A stretch of DNA of 64,000 nucleotides from Streptomyces sp. NBC_01803 (GTDB lineage: Bacteria; Actinomycetota; Actinomycetes; Streptomycetales; Streptomycetaceae): NCBI RefSeq assembly GCF_035917415.1, contig NZ_CP109073.1, positions 2,201,001 through 2,265,000 of the forward strand, read 5' to 3'. Both the position numbers and the translations under genes were made by a program. A model generated the notes under the pieces. The model was not told the DNA's origin. It did not search any database and saw only the letters and a list, made by a program, of their open reading frames with translations. Of the stretch, positions 47,489-56,864 are shown in pieces. Position 1 is the stretch's first letter; every line of letters begins with the position of its first letter.

Positions 47489-48237
47489 CCCGTCTCCAGA
47501 TCCAGGATCTTCTCGCGCATCGCGTAGACCACGGCTTCCATCCGGGAGTGCAGCTGGAGCTTCTCCAGGATGTTGCGCACGTGGTTCTTCACCGTGTTCT
47601 CGCTGATGAAGAGCTCCTTGGCGATGTCCCGGTTGTTCCGGCCGGTGGCGACCAGCTTGAGCACCTCCAGCTCCCGGTCGGTGAGCCTGGGGGCCGGGAC
47701 GAGGCGGCGCTCGTCGGTGCGCTGGATCAGCGACTTGAACTCGGTGAGGAGCTTGGCGGCCATCGACGGGCTGATCTGTGACTGGCCGTCGGCCACGGCC
47801 CGGATCGCCGCGGTGACCTCGTCCGTGGAGATCTCCTTCAGCAGATAGCCGGTGGCGCCCGCCTTGATGGCGTCGTAGAGGTCGGCCTCCTCGTCGCTGA
47901 TCGTCAGCATGATGATCCGCGCGCTGGGAGCCACTTCCTTGATGGACGTGCACGCCTCGATCCCGCCGCGGCGCGGCATCCGCACGTCCATCAGCACGAT
48001 GTCGGGCAGCAGGTCGGCGGCCTTCTCCACGGCCTCGGCGCCGTCCCCGGCCTCGCCGACGACCTGGATGTCCTCCTCGTGGGCGAGCACGATCTCCAGC
48101 CCCCGCCGGAACAACTCGTGGTCGTCGACCACGAGCACCCGGATCGGCTCCCGCTGCTCCCGGGACGGGCCGGAGGGGATCACGCGGGCCTCGCCGCGCT
48201 GGCCCCGGGACATCGTGGGTCCGAAAGTGTCCACCAT
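47485..48237 (-). CDS. Orphan LuxR-type response regulator
   Basis: The product has 250 residues. Receiver at about 33-150: VLVVDDHELFRRGLE, phosphoacceptor Asp in DIVLMDVRMPRRGG, Lys in GYLLKEIS. LuxR/NarL HTH at about 180-245: LTDRELEVLKLVATGRNNRDIAKELFISENTVKNHV. No histidine kinase gene adjoins it. Its position between hpf and secA matches the orphan regulator called OrrA in S. coelicolor, as far as I recall. ATG 48237 gives a 30-residue N-terminal extension before the receiver; a later start is possible. Confidence 0.88.
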   Translation of the reverse strand: MVDTFGPTMSRGQRGEARVIPSGPSREQREPIRVLVVDDHELFRRGLEIVLAHEEDIQVVGEAGDGAEAVEKAADLLPDIVLMDVRMPRRGGIEACTSIKEVAPSARIIMLTISDEEADLYDAIKAGATGYLLKEISTDEVTAAIRAVADGQSQISPSMAAKLLTEFKSLIQRTDERRLVPAPRLTDRELEVLKLVATGRNNRDIAKELFISENTVKNHVRNILEKLQLHSRMEAVVYAMREKILDLETG

Positions 48238-48302
48238 CGTCGTTCCCCCTGCCGGTCGGTACGCGCCTGCCACAATCGGCAACCCCATGATTCCATGGCG
48301 AC

Positions 48303-48335
48303 ACCCCTGGCCAGATCCGTGATCCGGCCCGGGGT
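48303..48335. terminator. Imperfect hairpin between hpf and the response regulator
   Basis: ACCCC-GGCC-GATC, loop cgt, then GATC-GGCC-GGGGT with two single mismatches. It probably ends hpf transcription on the minus strand before the response-regulator promoter. Confidence 0.5.
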
Positions 48336-48355
48336 GCCTGTCGGGGGTGCGCGGT

Positions 48356-49042
48356 TCAGCCGCCGAGCACGCCGCCGGCCTCCTCGGGAGCGACCTCGGC
48401 GAGCGGATCGGTCTCCACGTGGATCACCCCGTAGTCGTAAGCGTGCCGCCGGTAGACGACGCTGGGCTGCTTCGTGTCGGAGTCGACGAAGAGATAGAAG
48501 TCGTGCCCGACCAACTCCATCTCGTAGAGCGCCTGCTCCAGCGTCATCGGCGCCGCCTTGTGGGTCTTCTCCCGGACCACCAGCGGGCCGTCGCCCTCCA
48601 CCACGATCGAGCCCAGCCGCCGCACGGGCGGCGCGTCGTCCTCGACCACCGGGGCCGCCCCGCGGCCGTTGATCGACGCCGCGTCGGGCACCACCGCCGC
48701 GACCTCACTGGCCGGGATCCGGTCGCGGCCCCGACGGCAGCGACGCTTGTCGTGCTGCCTGCGCAACCGGGATTCCAGCTTCTCCACCGCGAGGTCCAGG
48801 GCGGCGTAGGCGTCGGCCGCGGCAGCCTCCGCCCGCACCACCGGACCCCGGTGCCGCAGCGTGATCTCCACCCGGTCGGAACGGTCTGCCTGGCGAGGGT
48901 TGTGCTCCTTGGACAACTCCACGTCCAGGCGGATCACCTTGCCGTCGATCCTCTGGATCTTGTCAAGCTTCAGCTTCTCGGCCACATGCCGCCGGAATCG
49001 CTCCGGCACCTCGGTCTTACGGCCCTTGACGACGATGTCCAC
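48356..49042 (-). CDS. hpf: Long-form ribosome hibernation-promoting factor
   Basis: The product has 228 residues. The N-terminal HPF/RaiA domain (about 1-100: DIVVKGRKTEVPERFRRHV; AALDLAVEKLESRLRRQHDK) binds the 30S decoding site. A linker follows, and the C-terminal dimerisation domain (about 165-228: KAAPMTLEQALYEMELVGHD; VVYRRHAYDYGVIH) pairs ribosomes into 100S particles. GTG 49042 has ACGGAGTTCTGC upstream. The longer open frame lacks similarity. It protects ribosomes during stasis. Confidence 0.94.
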   Translation of the reverse strand: MDIVVKGRKTEVPERFRRHVAEKLKLDKIQRIDGKVIRLDVELSKEHNPRQADRSDRVEITLRHRGPVVRAEAAAADAYAALDLAVEKLESRLRRQHDKRRCRRGRDRIPASEVAAVVPDAASINGRGAAPVVEDDAPPVRRLGSIVVEGDGPLVVREKTHKAAPMTLEQALYEMELVGHDFYLFVDSDTKQPSVVYRRHAYDYGVIHVETDPLAEVAPEEAGGVLGG

Positions 49043-49347
49043 GCAGAACTCCGTTCCCGGGCGACCCCGCCTGTCCGGCGGCGCGCCCGTCGTGCACTGG
49101 AACCGGAAGTGCCGGTGTACGCGGCACCCTTCCGGCGTTACATCGGGTACGACTTCACCTCCTTCTCCCCCAAGAGGAAGATCAACACCCCATCGATTTC
49201 CGACGGGAGCACTTCGAGGTCGAACCCTGTTCAGGGCTCGTTCGTCGATATCCACTTGTACCGGCGCGGCACACAGGCTGCCTGCTACCGAACCTACCCC
49301 CGGCGCGGGCCGTCCGGCACCCTTACCGGTCCGTAGATCGGGGGCCG
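49043..49347. other. Promoter region upstream of hpf
   Basis: 305 bases without a supportable gene, AT-richer than average. It holds a small dyad at 49221-49244 (CGAA-CCCTG-tt-CAGGG-CTCG-TTCG) that could be an operator or an RNA leader hairpin. I could not identify a definite sigma-factor recognition pair. Confidence 0.45.
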
Positions 49348-50037
49348 TCAGATCCACCCGGTAGGAGGACCCGCCACGACGGCCGCGCCGACCGGCAGGC
49401 CGCCCGAGGAACGCACCGCCCGCGCCGCCTCGGCGAGCGAGGCGCCGGTGGTCAGCAGGTCGTCCACGAGCACCACGGAGTCACCCGCGATCAGCGCCCC
49501 CGGCCGTACGACCAGCGCTCCCGTCAGGTTCGCCACCCGCTGCCCGGCCGTCAGCCCCGACTGGTCGGCGACGCGGCGGCGTTGCCGCAGCGCGGGCCGC
49601 ACCCGCACCGCGAGCCCGTCCCGCCGGAGCCACCCGGCCGCCGCCAGCGCGATTCTTCGCACCGGATCGTGCCCGCGCCCGGCCACCGCCGAACGTGCCG
49701 ACGGCACCGGCACGAGGCTGAGCACCCGGCCCTCCGCCGCCCCGGCGGCCCCCGCGGCCCGCACGGCGAGGGCCAGCGCGCGGCCCAGCGGCCCGGCCAG
49801 CGACAGCACCCCGCGCTCCTTGTGGGCCAGCAGCACGGCGCGCGCCTCGTCGACGTACGCCACGGCCGCGTAGACGGGCGGCAGTCCCTCGGGCTCGGGC
49901 ACCGGCCGCACCCGCCGGGCCGGGCCGGCGCTCAACAGCCCCCGGCACGACGCGCACAGCACGGCGCGCGCCCCGCCGCAGCCGGCGCACTCCGCCGGAA
50001 GCACGAGGGAGCCGAGCTCCCGCCACCATCCCCGCAT
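49348..50037 (-). CDS. ComF-family phosphoribosyltransferase-like protein
   Basis: The product has 229 residues. Two cysteine pairs (CAGCGG...LCASC) form a likely zinc finger at residues about 17-31, and the PRPP-binding loop VVLVDDLLTTGASL lies near the C terminus. The family is linked to DNA uptake in competent bacteria, but here it is a conserved gene of unknown role. ATG 50037 is chosen. Lies 60 bases after lpqB and may be the last gene of the mtr cluster. Confidence 0.85.
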   Translation of the reverse strand: MRGWWRELGSLVLPAECAGCGGARAVLCASCRGLLSAGPARRVRPVPEPEGLPPVYAAVAYVDEARAVLLAHKERGVLSLAGPLGRALALAVRAAGAAGAAEGRVLSLVPVPSARSAVAGRGHDPVRRIALAAAGWLRRDGLAVRVRPALRQRRRVADQSGLTAGQRVANLTGALVVRPGALIAGDSVVLVDDLLTTGASLAEAARAVRSSGGLPVGAAVVAGPPTGWI

Positions 50038-50097
50038 GACACCCACCGTGACGGACCGGAAGCCATAGCGCCAACCCACGGAGGGGAGTTTCAGCCA

Positions 50098-51945
50098 TCA
50101 GCCGGGATAGACGGGGGCGAATCCACCCTTCGCGTCGGCGACGACCTTCCACTGGGCGTCGTCCTGGAGCCGCGCGATGTCGTCGCCCGTCTGCGCCAGC
50201 AGTGGCTGCCGCTCGTCCTCCGCCGCCGCGACGGCGGTGACATTGTTGAGCCCCGGAACGGTGGGAGTGTTCAACGGGGAGCCGTCCGTCGCCACATAGT
50301 GCAGCTGCTCGACGCCGTCGTCCGGACGGCCCACTACCACGAGTCGGCTGCCGCCGGCCCAGGACGCCGCGACCACGTTCTCCAACTCCGGCGCGACCGG
50401 CCGCGGTGCGTCCACGGACACCGCGACGCCGTCCTCCGACCGGGTCCGCTCCACACGGCCGAGTCGCAGCGTCGTGTGCCCGTCGCCGCTGACCAGCATC
50501 GCGATCCGCACCCCGTCCGAGGCCACCCGGACCGCCTCGATCCGCTGCCCCTCGCCCAGGCCGGCGACCGGTACCTCCCGCGGCTGTCCCTCGCCGCCCG
50601 TCAGCCGCAGCAGCCGCGGCCCGTGGGGGTCGCGGTCCGCGACCCACAGATCGCCGAGGCCGTCCCAACTCGGCGCGCTCAGTCCGGCGTCCGCGCCGCC
50701 GGACTCGCTGGTGAGGACCGCCTCCAGCTCCGCGTCCTCCTCGGCCATCGAGGCGACGTAGAGGGTGGACCCGTCCGCGCTGACGCCCGCGCCCCGCTGC
50801 TCGTCCCGGTCGACCGCCACCCCGCGCAGCTCGACGCCGGGCTCGCCCAGCGCGCCGCGCACCGGCCGCGGAGCGCTCTGGTCGTCCACCACGGACACCA
50901 GCCGCCCGTCCTCGTCGAGGAAGTACGCGCGCGCCACCTCGCCGTCACTCAGCCCCGGCGTGTACGCGTCCGCCTCGGCGCGGCTGACGGCGCAGAGTTG
51001 GGACCCGTCCTCGGCCAGCAGCACGGTCTCCGTCAATGTCTGGGAGGCCACCTCCCGCACCGTCTGGAGGAGCTGCGCCGCCATCAGCTCGCAGCGGTAG
51101 CGCGGCCAGTCGTCCGGTACTCCGGACAGCCGCACCGTCAGGGTGCCCGAATCACCGATCACCGATCCGGCCGCCAGCTGGGCGCCCGCGGGGAAGGCCG
51201 TGGTCACCACCGGGTCGTGCCACTCGCTCGGCCCGTCGAGCAACGCGCGCACGGTGTCCCCGACCGGGTCGATCCGGCGCCGCACATACACCGGATCCGG
51301 CACCAGTGCCTCGTCGCCGCCGGACGCCCGCGGCGCCTCGGCGCCCAGATCGGCGTAGTAGTACGTGTCGACCGAGCGGTAGATCCGGCGGAAATCCGCC
51401 TCGCTCATCACGAGGCCGTCCGGCAGCGCGTCGATCCGCCACTCGCCGTCCACCTGGCGCAGGTCGAACGTCCCCCGGTACGCGCCGGTCTGCGGCGTGT
51501 ACACGTGCGTGCCGTCCACCGTGGCCAGCCGGGCGCCGCTCAACTCGACGCGCGAGTCCCCGCCGCGCGGGCTGCTCAGTCCCAGCCCCGACGACAGCAC
51601 GGTGATGCCGGTGAACGGGTCCCAGGACCCGGCGCGTTCCGGCGTGAGGTACTGCCTGGCCGTCTCGAACCGTTCGTCGTCGCTGGTGATCGCCTCCAGG
51701 AAGCCGCGCACGATCTGCTGCGGCAGCGCGTCGTCCTGCGGCGCCACCCCGTAGACCCGCACCAGCGACTCGCTGTCCGGCCGCTGCGAGGAGTCCACAC
51801 TCTGCACCGGGCCGCTGCCCGGCATGGAGGCGCAGCCGCTCAGCAGCAGCGCCACCGCCGCCAGCGAACCCGCCGCCCGCCGCACCGCGCCCCGCCCGCG
51901 CCCCGCCCGCCGCCGTCCGCGCACCCGCTCACTCCCCGCGCCCAT
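50098..51945 (-). CDS. lpqB: LpqB lipoprotein of the MtrAB system
   Basis: About 615 residues. The signal ends in lipobox LLSGC, followed by a GerMN domain in the first half (GAYRGTFDLRQVDGEWRID; YYYADLG) and a beta-propeller-like second half (DGLGDLWVADRDPHGPRLLRL). In mycobacteria LpqB interacts with MtrB and modulates signalling. ATG 51945 (GGAGGGCGGCC) overlaps the mtrB stop by 17 bases; GTG 51924 also has a good ribosome site. Confidence 0.93.
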   Translation of the reverse strand: MGAGSERVRGRRRAGRGRGAVRRAAGSLAAVALLLSGCASMPGSGPVQSVDSSQRPDSESLVRVYGVAPQDDALPQQIVRGFLEAITSDDERFETARQYLTPERAGSWDPFTGITVLSSGLGLSSPRGGDSRVELSGARLATVDGTHVYTPQTGAYRGTFDLRQVDGEWRIDALPDGLVMSEADFRRIYRSVDTYYYADLGAEAPRASGGDEALVPDPVYVRRRIDPVGDTVRALLDGPSEWHDPVVTTAFPAGAQLAAGSVIGDSGTLTVRLSGVPDDWPRYRCELMAAQLLQTVREVASQTLTETVLLAEDGSQLCAVSRAEADAYTPGLSDGEVARAYFLDEDGRLVSVVDDQSAPRPVRGALGEPGVELRGVAVDRDEQRGAGVSADGSTLYVASMAEEDAELEAVLTSESGGADAGLSAPSWDGLGDLWVADRDPHGPRLLRLTGGEGQPREVPVAGLGEGQRIEAVRVASDGVRIAMLVSGDGHTTLRLGRVERTRSEDGVAVSVDAPRPVAPELENVVAASWAGGSRLVVVGRPDDGVEQLHYVATDGSPLNTPTVPGLNNVTAVAAAEDERQPLLAQTGDDIARLQDDAQWKVVADAKGGFAPVYPG

Positions 51946-53755
51946 GGCCGCCCTCCGCCCCCGGCTCGCCCGCGTCACCGCTCACCGCGGCGACCCGCTC
52001 CTGCCGTCCCGACCCACCGCTCGCGCCGCGCGCCCGGTTGGCCCGCGAATCACCCGGCTCCAGCGGCAGCGGCGACCCGCGCAGCGGACCGCCGACCGTG
52101 CGCGGCAGCGTCAGCCGGAACTGCGCGCCGCCGCCCGGCTCGCCCCACGCCTCCAGCCGGCCGCCGTGCAGATGCGCGTCCTCCACGGCGATCGACAGTC
52201 CCAGCCCGGTGCCGCCCATGGTCCGCGCCCGCGCCGGGTCGGCCCGCCAGAAGCGGCTGAAGACCTGCTCCGCGTCGCCGGGCCGCAGCCCGATCCCGTA
52301 GTCGCGCACGGCGATGGCCACCATCCCGCCGTCCCGACTCGCCGCCAGCCGCACCGCGATGTCGCGGCCCTCGCCGTGCTCGATGGCGTTGACCACGAGG
52401 TTGCGCACCACGCGCTCGATCCGCCGCGGATCGGCCTCGGCGACGACCGGCCGGGTCGCGCCGCGCACCAGCAGCCGGCTGCCCTTCCGTTCGGCCAACG
52501 GCTCGGCGCCCTCGACCACCCGGTGCACCACGTCCCGCAGATCGGTGTCCTCCGCCTCCAGCCGGGCCGCGCCCGCGTCGAAGCGGCTGATCTCCAGCAG
52601 GTCCGCGAGCAGCGACTCGAACCGGTCGAGCTGGCTGAGCAGCAGCTCCGCCGACCGCGCGGTGGCCGGGTCGAACGCGCCGCGCGACTCGTGGATGACG
52701 TCCGCCGCCATCCGCACCGTCGTCAGCGGCGTGCGCAGCTCGTGCGAGACGTCCGAGACGAAGCGGCGCTGCATCCGCGACAGCTCCTCCAGCTGCTGGA
52801 TCTTGAGCTGGAGGTTGCGCGCCATCTTGTTGAACGACTCGCCCAGCCGCGCGATGTCGTCCTCGCCGCTGACCTTCATCCGCTCGTGCAGCCGCCCGGC
52901 CGCCAGCCGCTCCGCGATCCTGGCCGCCATCCGGACCGGCGTGACCACCTGCCGCACCACCAGCCAGGCGATGGCGCCCAGCAACACCACGACGAACAGC
53001 CCGGCCGTCGCGATGGTGCCCGTGACCAGGCTGAGGGACTTCTCCTCCTGCGTGAAGGGGAAGACGAAGTAGAGCTGGTACTGGTGCCCCTCGTTGTCCG
53101 TCAGCCGCCTGCCGATGATCAGCGCGGCCTCGGTGTCGCCGTTCTGGCGGACGATCGTGTGGTACTGCCGGTGCGTCGCCAGGTCCGCGTCCAGCGCGTC
53201 CCGCAGCTCCTGCGGAATGCTCAGCTCCGGGTTGATGCTCCGCTCCGGGTTGACGTCACCCTGCGCGCGCGCCCCCAGCGGCGCCGACGCGGTGTCCCCG
53301 ACGAACGGCGTGGACAGCTGCGACGGGAGCGCCACCACCGAGAACACGCCCTGACCGCCGCTGGCGAGCTGCTGCACGATGCTCGTCATCCACTCGCCCG
53401 CGTCGGCCGACTGCCCGGCCCCGGCGCCCTGGCCGTCACCGTCGCCCGCGGCCTGCTCCTTCGCCGCCGAGAAGCCGCCCTCCGCCTGGCTCTGCGCCGT
53501 CTGCCGCTTGGCCTCCAGCAGACCGTTGCGCACCTGCCCGATCACCACGAAGCCCAGCACCAGCACCACCGCGAGCGAGAGCAGCAGCGTGCTGGCCACC
53601 ACGCGGAGCTGGATGTTGCGCCGCCACAGCCGCATCACCGACAGCAGCGGGCCGCGCGCCCAGCGCCCGAAGATCCGGATAGCGGGCTGGGCCCGGCCGC
53701 CCGTCGCCCTTTCGGTCAGCAGCCGGGGGCCCTGCCACCACATCCGGTCGGACAC
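51929..53755 (-). CDS. mtrB: Sensor histidine kinase MtrB
   Basis: The product has 608 residues. A first membrane segment at about 52-75 precedes a large extracellular region and a second segment near 245 (GLFVVVLLGAIAWLVV). A HAMP follows, then HisKA FVSDVSHELRTPLT with the phospho-His and HATPase N/G boxes (NAIEHGEG, GTGLGLSIAVEDAH). Partner of MtrA in controlling cell wall, division and secondary metabolism. The GTG start is one base after the mtrA stop. Unusual features are Gly/Gln-rich stretches in the sensor region (GDGDGQGAGAGQ). Confidence 0.95.
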   Translation of the reverse strand: MSDRMWWQGPRLLTERATGGRAQPAIRIFGRWARGPLLSVMRLWRRNIQLRVVASTLLLSLAVVLVLGFVVIGQVRNGLLEAKRQTAQSQAEGGFSAAKEQAAGDGDGQGAGAGQSADAGEWMTSIVQQLASGGQGVFSVVALPSQLSTPFVGDTASAPLGARAQGDVNPERSINPELSIPQELRDALDADLATHRQYHTIVRQNGDTEAALIIGRRLTDNEGHQYQLYFVFPFTQEEKSLSLVTGTIATAGLFVVVLLGAIAWLVVRQVVTPVRMAARIAERLAAGRLHERMKVSGEDDIARLGESFNKMARNLQLKIQQLEELSRMQRRFVSDVSHELRTPLTTVRMAADVIHESRGAFDPATARSAELLLSQLDRFESLLADLLEISRFDAGAARLEAEDTDLRDVVHRVVEGAEPLAERKGSRLLVRGATRPVVAEADPRRIERVVRNLVVNAIEHGEGRDIAVRLAASRDGGMVAIAVRDYGIGLRPGDAEQVFSRFWRADPARARTMGGTGLGLSIAVEDAHLHGGRLEAWGEPGGGAQFRLTLPRTVGGPLRGSPLPLEPGDSRANRARGASGGSGRQERVAAVSGDAGEPGAEGGHGRGE

Positions 53756-53756
53756 G

Positions 53757-54434
53757 TCAGCTGGACCCGGCCTTGTAACCCACCCCGCGGACCGTCACCA
53801 CGATCTCCGGCCGCTCCGGATCCTTCTCCACCTTGGAACGCAGTCGCTGCACATGCACGTTGACCAGCCGGGTGTCCGCCGCGTGCCGGTACCCCCACAC
53901 CTGCTCCAGCAGCACCTCGCGGGTGAACACCTGCCATGGCTTGCGCGCCAGCGCCACCAGCAGGTCGAACTCCAGCGGCGTCAGCGAGATCGCCTGGCTG
54001 CCCCGCTTCACCGAGTGCCCCGCCACGTCGATCACCAGGTCGCCGATCGCGAGCTGCTCGGGCGCCGGCTCCTCCGAACGCCGCAGCCTCGCCCGGATGC
54101 GGGCGATCAGCTCCTTCGGCTTGAAGGGCTTGACGATGTAGTCGTCCGCGCCGGATTCGAGGCCGACGACCACGTCGACCGTGTCGCTCTTCGCGGTGAG
54201 CATGACGATCGGGACGCCGGACTCACCCCGGATAAGGCGGCACACCTCGATGCCGTCCCGGCCGGGCAGCATCAGGTCCAGCAGGACCAGATCCGGCTTG
54301 ATCTCCCGGAACGCGGCCAGCGCCTTGTCCCCGTCCGCCACGAACGACGGTTCGAACCCCTCACCGCGCAGCACGATGCCGAGCATCTCCGCCAGCGCGG
54401 TGTCGTCGTCGACGACGAGTACGCGACCCTTCAT
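53757..54434 (-). CDS. mtrA: Response regulator MtrA
   Basis: The product has 225 residues. Receiver: VLVVDDDTALAEML, phospho-Asp in DLVLLDLMLPGRDG, Lys in YIVKPFKPKEL. OmpR-type winged helix: LTPLEFDLLVALARKPWQVFTREVLLEQVWG and VNVHVQRLRSKVE. Start ATG 54434 overlaps the mtnA stop (ATGA), so translation is coupled to a methionine-salvage enzyme. Global regulator of development and antibiotic genes in Streptomyces. Confidence 0.97.
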   Translation of the reverse strand: MKGRVLVVDDDTALAEMLGIVLRGEGFEPSFVADGDKALAAFREIKPDLVLLDLMLPGRDGIEVCRLIRGESGVPIVMLTAKSDTVDVVVGLESGADDYIVKPFKPKELIARIRARLRRSEEPAPEQLAIGDLVIDVAGHSVKRGSQAISLTPLEFDLLVALARKPWQVFTREVLLEQVWGYRHAADTRLVNVHVQRLRSKVEKDPERPEIVVTVRGVGYKAGSS

Positions 54435-55525
54435 GCCTTCATCATTCCATCCCCTGAATCCGACTCTGCCGAGCGTGACCTGGAACACACTTCCGAAAGG
54501 TTCCCACGGTCAACGGGCGACACCACACCCAGCTCGGTGACAATCGCCGTCACGAGCTCGGGAGGCGTCACGTCGAACGCCGGGTTGTACGCCTGCGCGC
54601 CCACCGGTGCCACCGGCACCCCCGGCGCGATATCCGTGACCTCGTGCCCCGGCCGCTGCTCGATGTGGATCGCCGCGCCGTCCGGCGTCGCCAGATCCAC
54701 CGTGCTCGCCGGAGCCACCACCACGAACGGCACCCCGTGATGCCGAGCCAGCACCGCCAGCGGGTAGCTGCCCACCTTGTTGGCCACCGAGCCGTCCGCC
54801 GCGATCCGGTCCGCCCCGATGAACACCGCGTCCACCTCACCGGCCGCGAACAGCGACCCGGCCGCCGAGTCCGCCAGCACGGTGTACGCCATCCCGTCGC
54901 GCGCCGCCTCGTAGGCCGTCAGCCGCGCGCCCTGGAGCAACGGCCGCGTCTCGTCCACCCACAGCCGCCGCAGCTCCCCCGCCCGGTGCGCGGCGCGCAC
55001 CACCGCCAGCGCCGTGCCCTCACCGCCCGAGACCAGCGCGCCCGTGTTGCAGTGCGTCAGGATCCGGTACCGGCCGCCGGGCAGCAGCTCACCCAGCAGC
55101 TCCCGGCCCAGCTCGGCCATCCGGTCGCTGGCCGCCGCGTCCTCCCGGTGCAGGGCCACCGCCGCCTCCAGCGCCGCCCGCGCCGCGGCCGGCCCGTCGC
55201 CGCCCACCGCCCGGTAGGCCGCGAGGGCCCGCTCGACCCCGTGGGCCAGGTTCACCGCGGTCGGCCGCGCCTGGGCCAGCGACCGCGCCGCGTCCACCAC
55301 GTCGTATCCGCGCACGGCGGCCAGCGCGACGCCGTAGGCCCCGGCGAGGCCGAGCACCGGAGCGCCGCGGACGGCGAGCGACTGGATCGCCGCCACGAGC
55401 CCCGGGACATCCGTACAGATGAGCTCCACCTCCTCGACGGGCAGCCGGGTCTGGTCGAGCAGCACCAGCACCGGCCCGTCGGGCGGCTCGGCCCAGCGCA
55501 AGGCGGGGAGTCTGAGATCAGCCAT
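54431..55525 (-). CDS. mtnA: Methylthioribose-1-phosphate isomerase
   Basis: The product has 364 residues, related to eIF2B alpha. Blocks AVRGAPVLGLAGAYGVALA, LTHCNTGALVSGG, VDETRPLLQGARLTAYEA and FIGADRIAADGSVANKVGSY carry the catalytic Cys and Asp. It converts methylthioribose-1-phosphate to the ribulose form in methionine salvage. ATG 55525 is the family start. The C-terminal tail (CSRSRSAESDSGDGMMKA) runs into the mtrA start, extending slightly past the usual end. Confidence 0.93.
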   Translation of the reverse strand: MADLRLPALRWAEPPDGPVLVLLDQTRLPVEEVELICTDVPGLVAAIQSLAVRGAPVLGLAGAYGVALAAVRGYDVVDAARSLAQARPTAVNLAHGVERALAAYRAVGGDGPAAARAALEAAVALHREDAAASDRMAELGRELLGELLPGGRYRILTHCNTGALVSGGEGTALAVVRAAHRAGELRRLWVDETRPLLQGARLTAYEAARDGMAYTVLADSAAGSLFAAGEVDAVFIGADRIAADGSVANKVGSYPLAVLARHHGVPFVVVAPASTVDLATPDGAAIHIEQRPGHEVTDIAPGVPVAPVGAQAYNPAFDVTPPELVTAIVTELGVVSPVDRGNLSEVCSRSRSAESDSGDGMMKA

Positions 55526-55687
55526 TGGCACAGTCTGCCCTTCCAGCAGAGGCGAGAGAAGGCGAGGGCCCCCGGGACCACTTCGGCGCGCCCGCCGTAA
55601 CGCCATGGCACGATGGGCGCCATACCCGCCCGGCGACGACAGTCGGCGGCGTCGGCGACAGAGGTGTGAAGCGACCGAGGAGAGATT

Positions 55688-56860
55688 GTGAGCGACTCGC
55701 CGGGCTGGGCGTCCCCCGGATCACCACCGCCGGAGAACGGCCGCAACGACCCCGCGCCCGCCGAACCGCAGGCCCCGCCCCAGCCCCCCGCGCCTCAGGG
55801 CTGGCAGAGCGCGCCCCCGCCGCCGCCCCCGGCGCAGCCCGGCTGGCAGGGCGCCCCGGCACCCGCCGGGTGGGGCGGCTGGGGCGGCTGGCACCCGCAC
55901 ACGTTCGCCGCCAAGCCCGGCGTCATCCCGCTCCGCCCGCTCGGTATCGGCGAGATACTCGACGGCGCGGTCTCCACCGCCCGCGCCCACTGGCGAACCG
56001 TGCTGACCATCGCCCTCGGCATCGCCATCATCACCGAACTGATCTCCGCCGTCGCGATGCACACCTGGATCGGCGACAGCTCCGGCATCGCGGCCCTGGA
56101 GGAGAAGCCGAACCCCACCGACGAGGAGATCCGCGACGCCTTCACCGACCTCGCCGCGCTCGCCTCCGTCACCTCCGTCGTCGCCTTACTCGGCAGCGTC
56201 CTGGCCACCGCCATGCTCACCATCGTCGTCAGCCGCGCGGTCCTCGGCCGCGAGGTCACCGTCGCCGAGGCGTGGGCGGACTCCCGCTCCCGGCTGGCAC
56301 GTCTGCTGGGCGTGGTCCTGATCGTCCCGCTCCTCTCCATCCTGGCCGTCGGCGTCCCCGTCCTGCTCGCCGCCCTGACCGGCGCCGTGGCCCTCGCCGT
56401 CGTCGCCGCCATCGGCGGCGGGGTGCTCGCCGTCTGGCTCTGGGTGCGGTTCTCGCTGGCCGCGCCCGCCCTGATGCTGGAGCGCCAGGGCGTTCTCGCC
56501 GCCATGCGCCGCTCCGCCAAGCTCGTGAGCGGCTCGTGGTGGCGCGTCCTCGGCGTCCAGATCCTCGTTCTCGTCCTGCTCACGGTGGTGGGCGGCATCA
56601 TCGAGATCCCGACCTCCATCCTCGCCGGAATCGCCGCCGGAAACGGCGGGGACAGCTTCTTCCAGGGCACCACGAGCGACATGACCTGGACCTACCTCGC
56701 CGTCGCCGGCATCGGCTCGGTCATCTCCTCCACCATCACCCTCCCCATCGGCGCCGGCGTCGTCGCCCTGCTCTACATCGACCAGCGCATCCGCCGGGAG
56801 GCCCTCGACCTCGAACTGGCCCGCGCGGCGGGCCTCGGCGACCAGGGCCGGGAAAGCTGA
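55688..56860 (+). CDS. Polytopic membrane protein with Pro-rich N terminus
   Basis: The product has 390 residues. The first 70 are Pro/Gly/Trp-rich and cytoplasmic. From GVIPLRPLGIGEILDGAVSTARAHW onward there are about six membrane segments, like the glycerophosphodiester phosphodiesterase membrane-domain or DUF7847 family often found beside DUF4129 genes. No enzyme motif is present. GTG 55688 follows GAGGAGAG. First gene of an operon with DUF4129, DUF4350, MoxR and DUF58 proteins. Confidence 0.8.
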   Translation: MSDSPGWASPGSPPPENGRNDPAPAEPQAPPQPPAPQGWQSAPPPPPPAQPGWQGAPAPAGWGGWGGWHPHTFAAKPGVIPLRPLGIGEILDGAVSTARAHWRTVLTIALGIAIITELISAVAMHTWIGDSSGIAALEEKPNPTDEEIRDAFTDLAALASVTSVVALLGSVLATAMLTIVVSRAVLGREVTVAEAWADSRSRLARLLGVVLIVPLLSILAVGVPVLLAALTGAVALAVVAAIGGGVLAVWLWVRFSLAAPALMLERQGVLAAMRRSAKLVSGSWWRVLGVQILVLVLLTVVGGIIEIPTSILAGIAAGNGGDSFFQGTTSDMTWTYLAVAGIGSVISSTITLPIGAGVVALLYIDQRIRREALDLELARAAGLGDQGRES

Positions 56861-56864
56861 CGCC

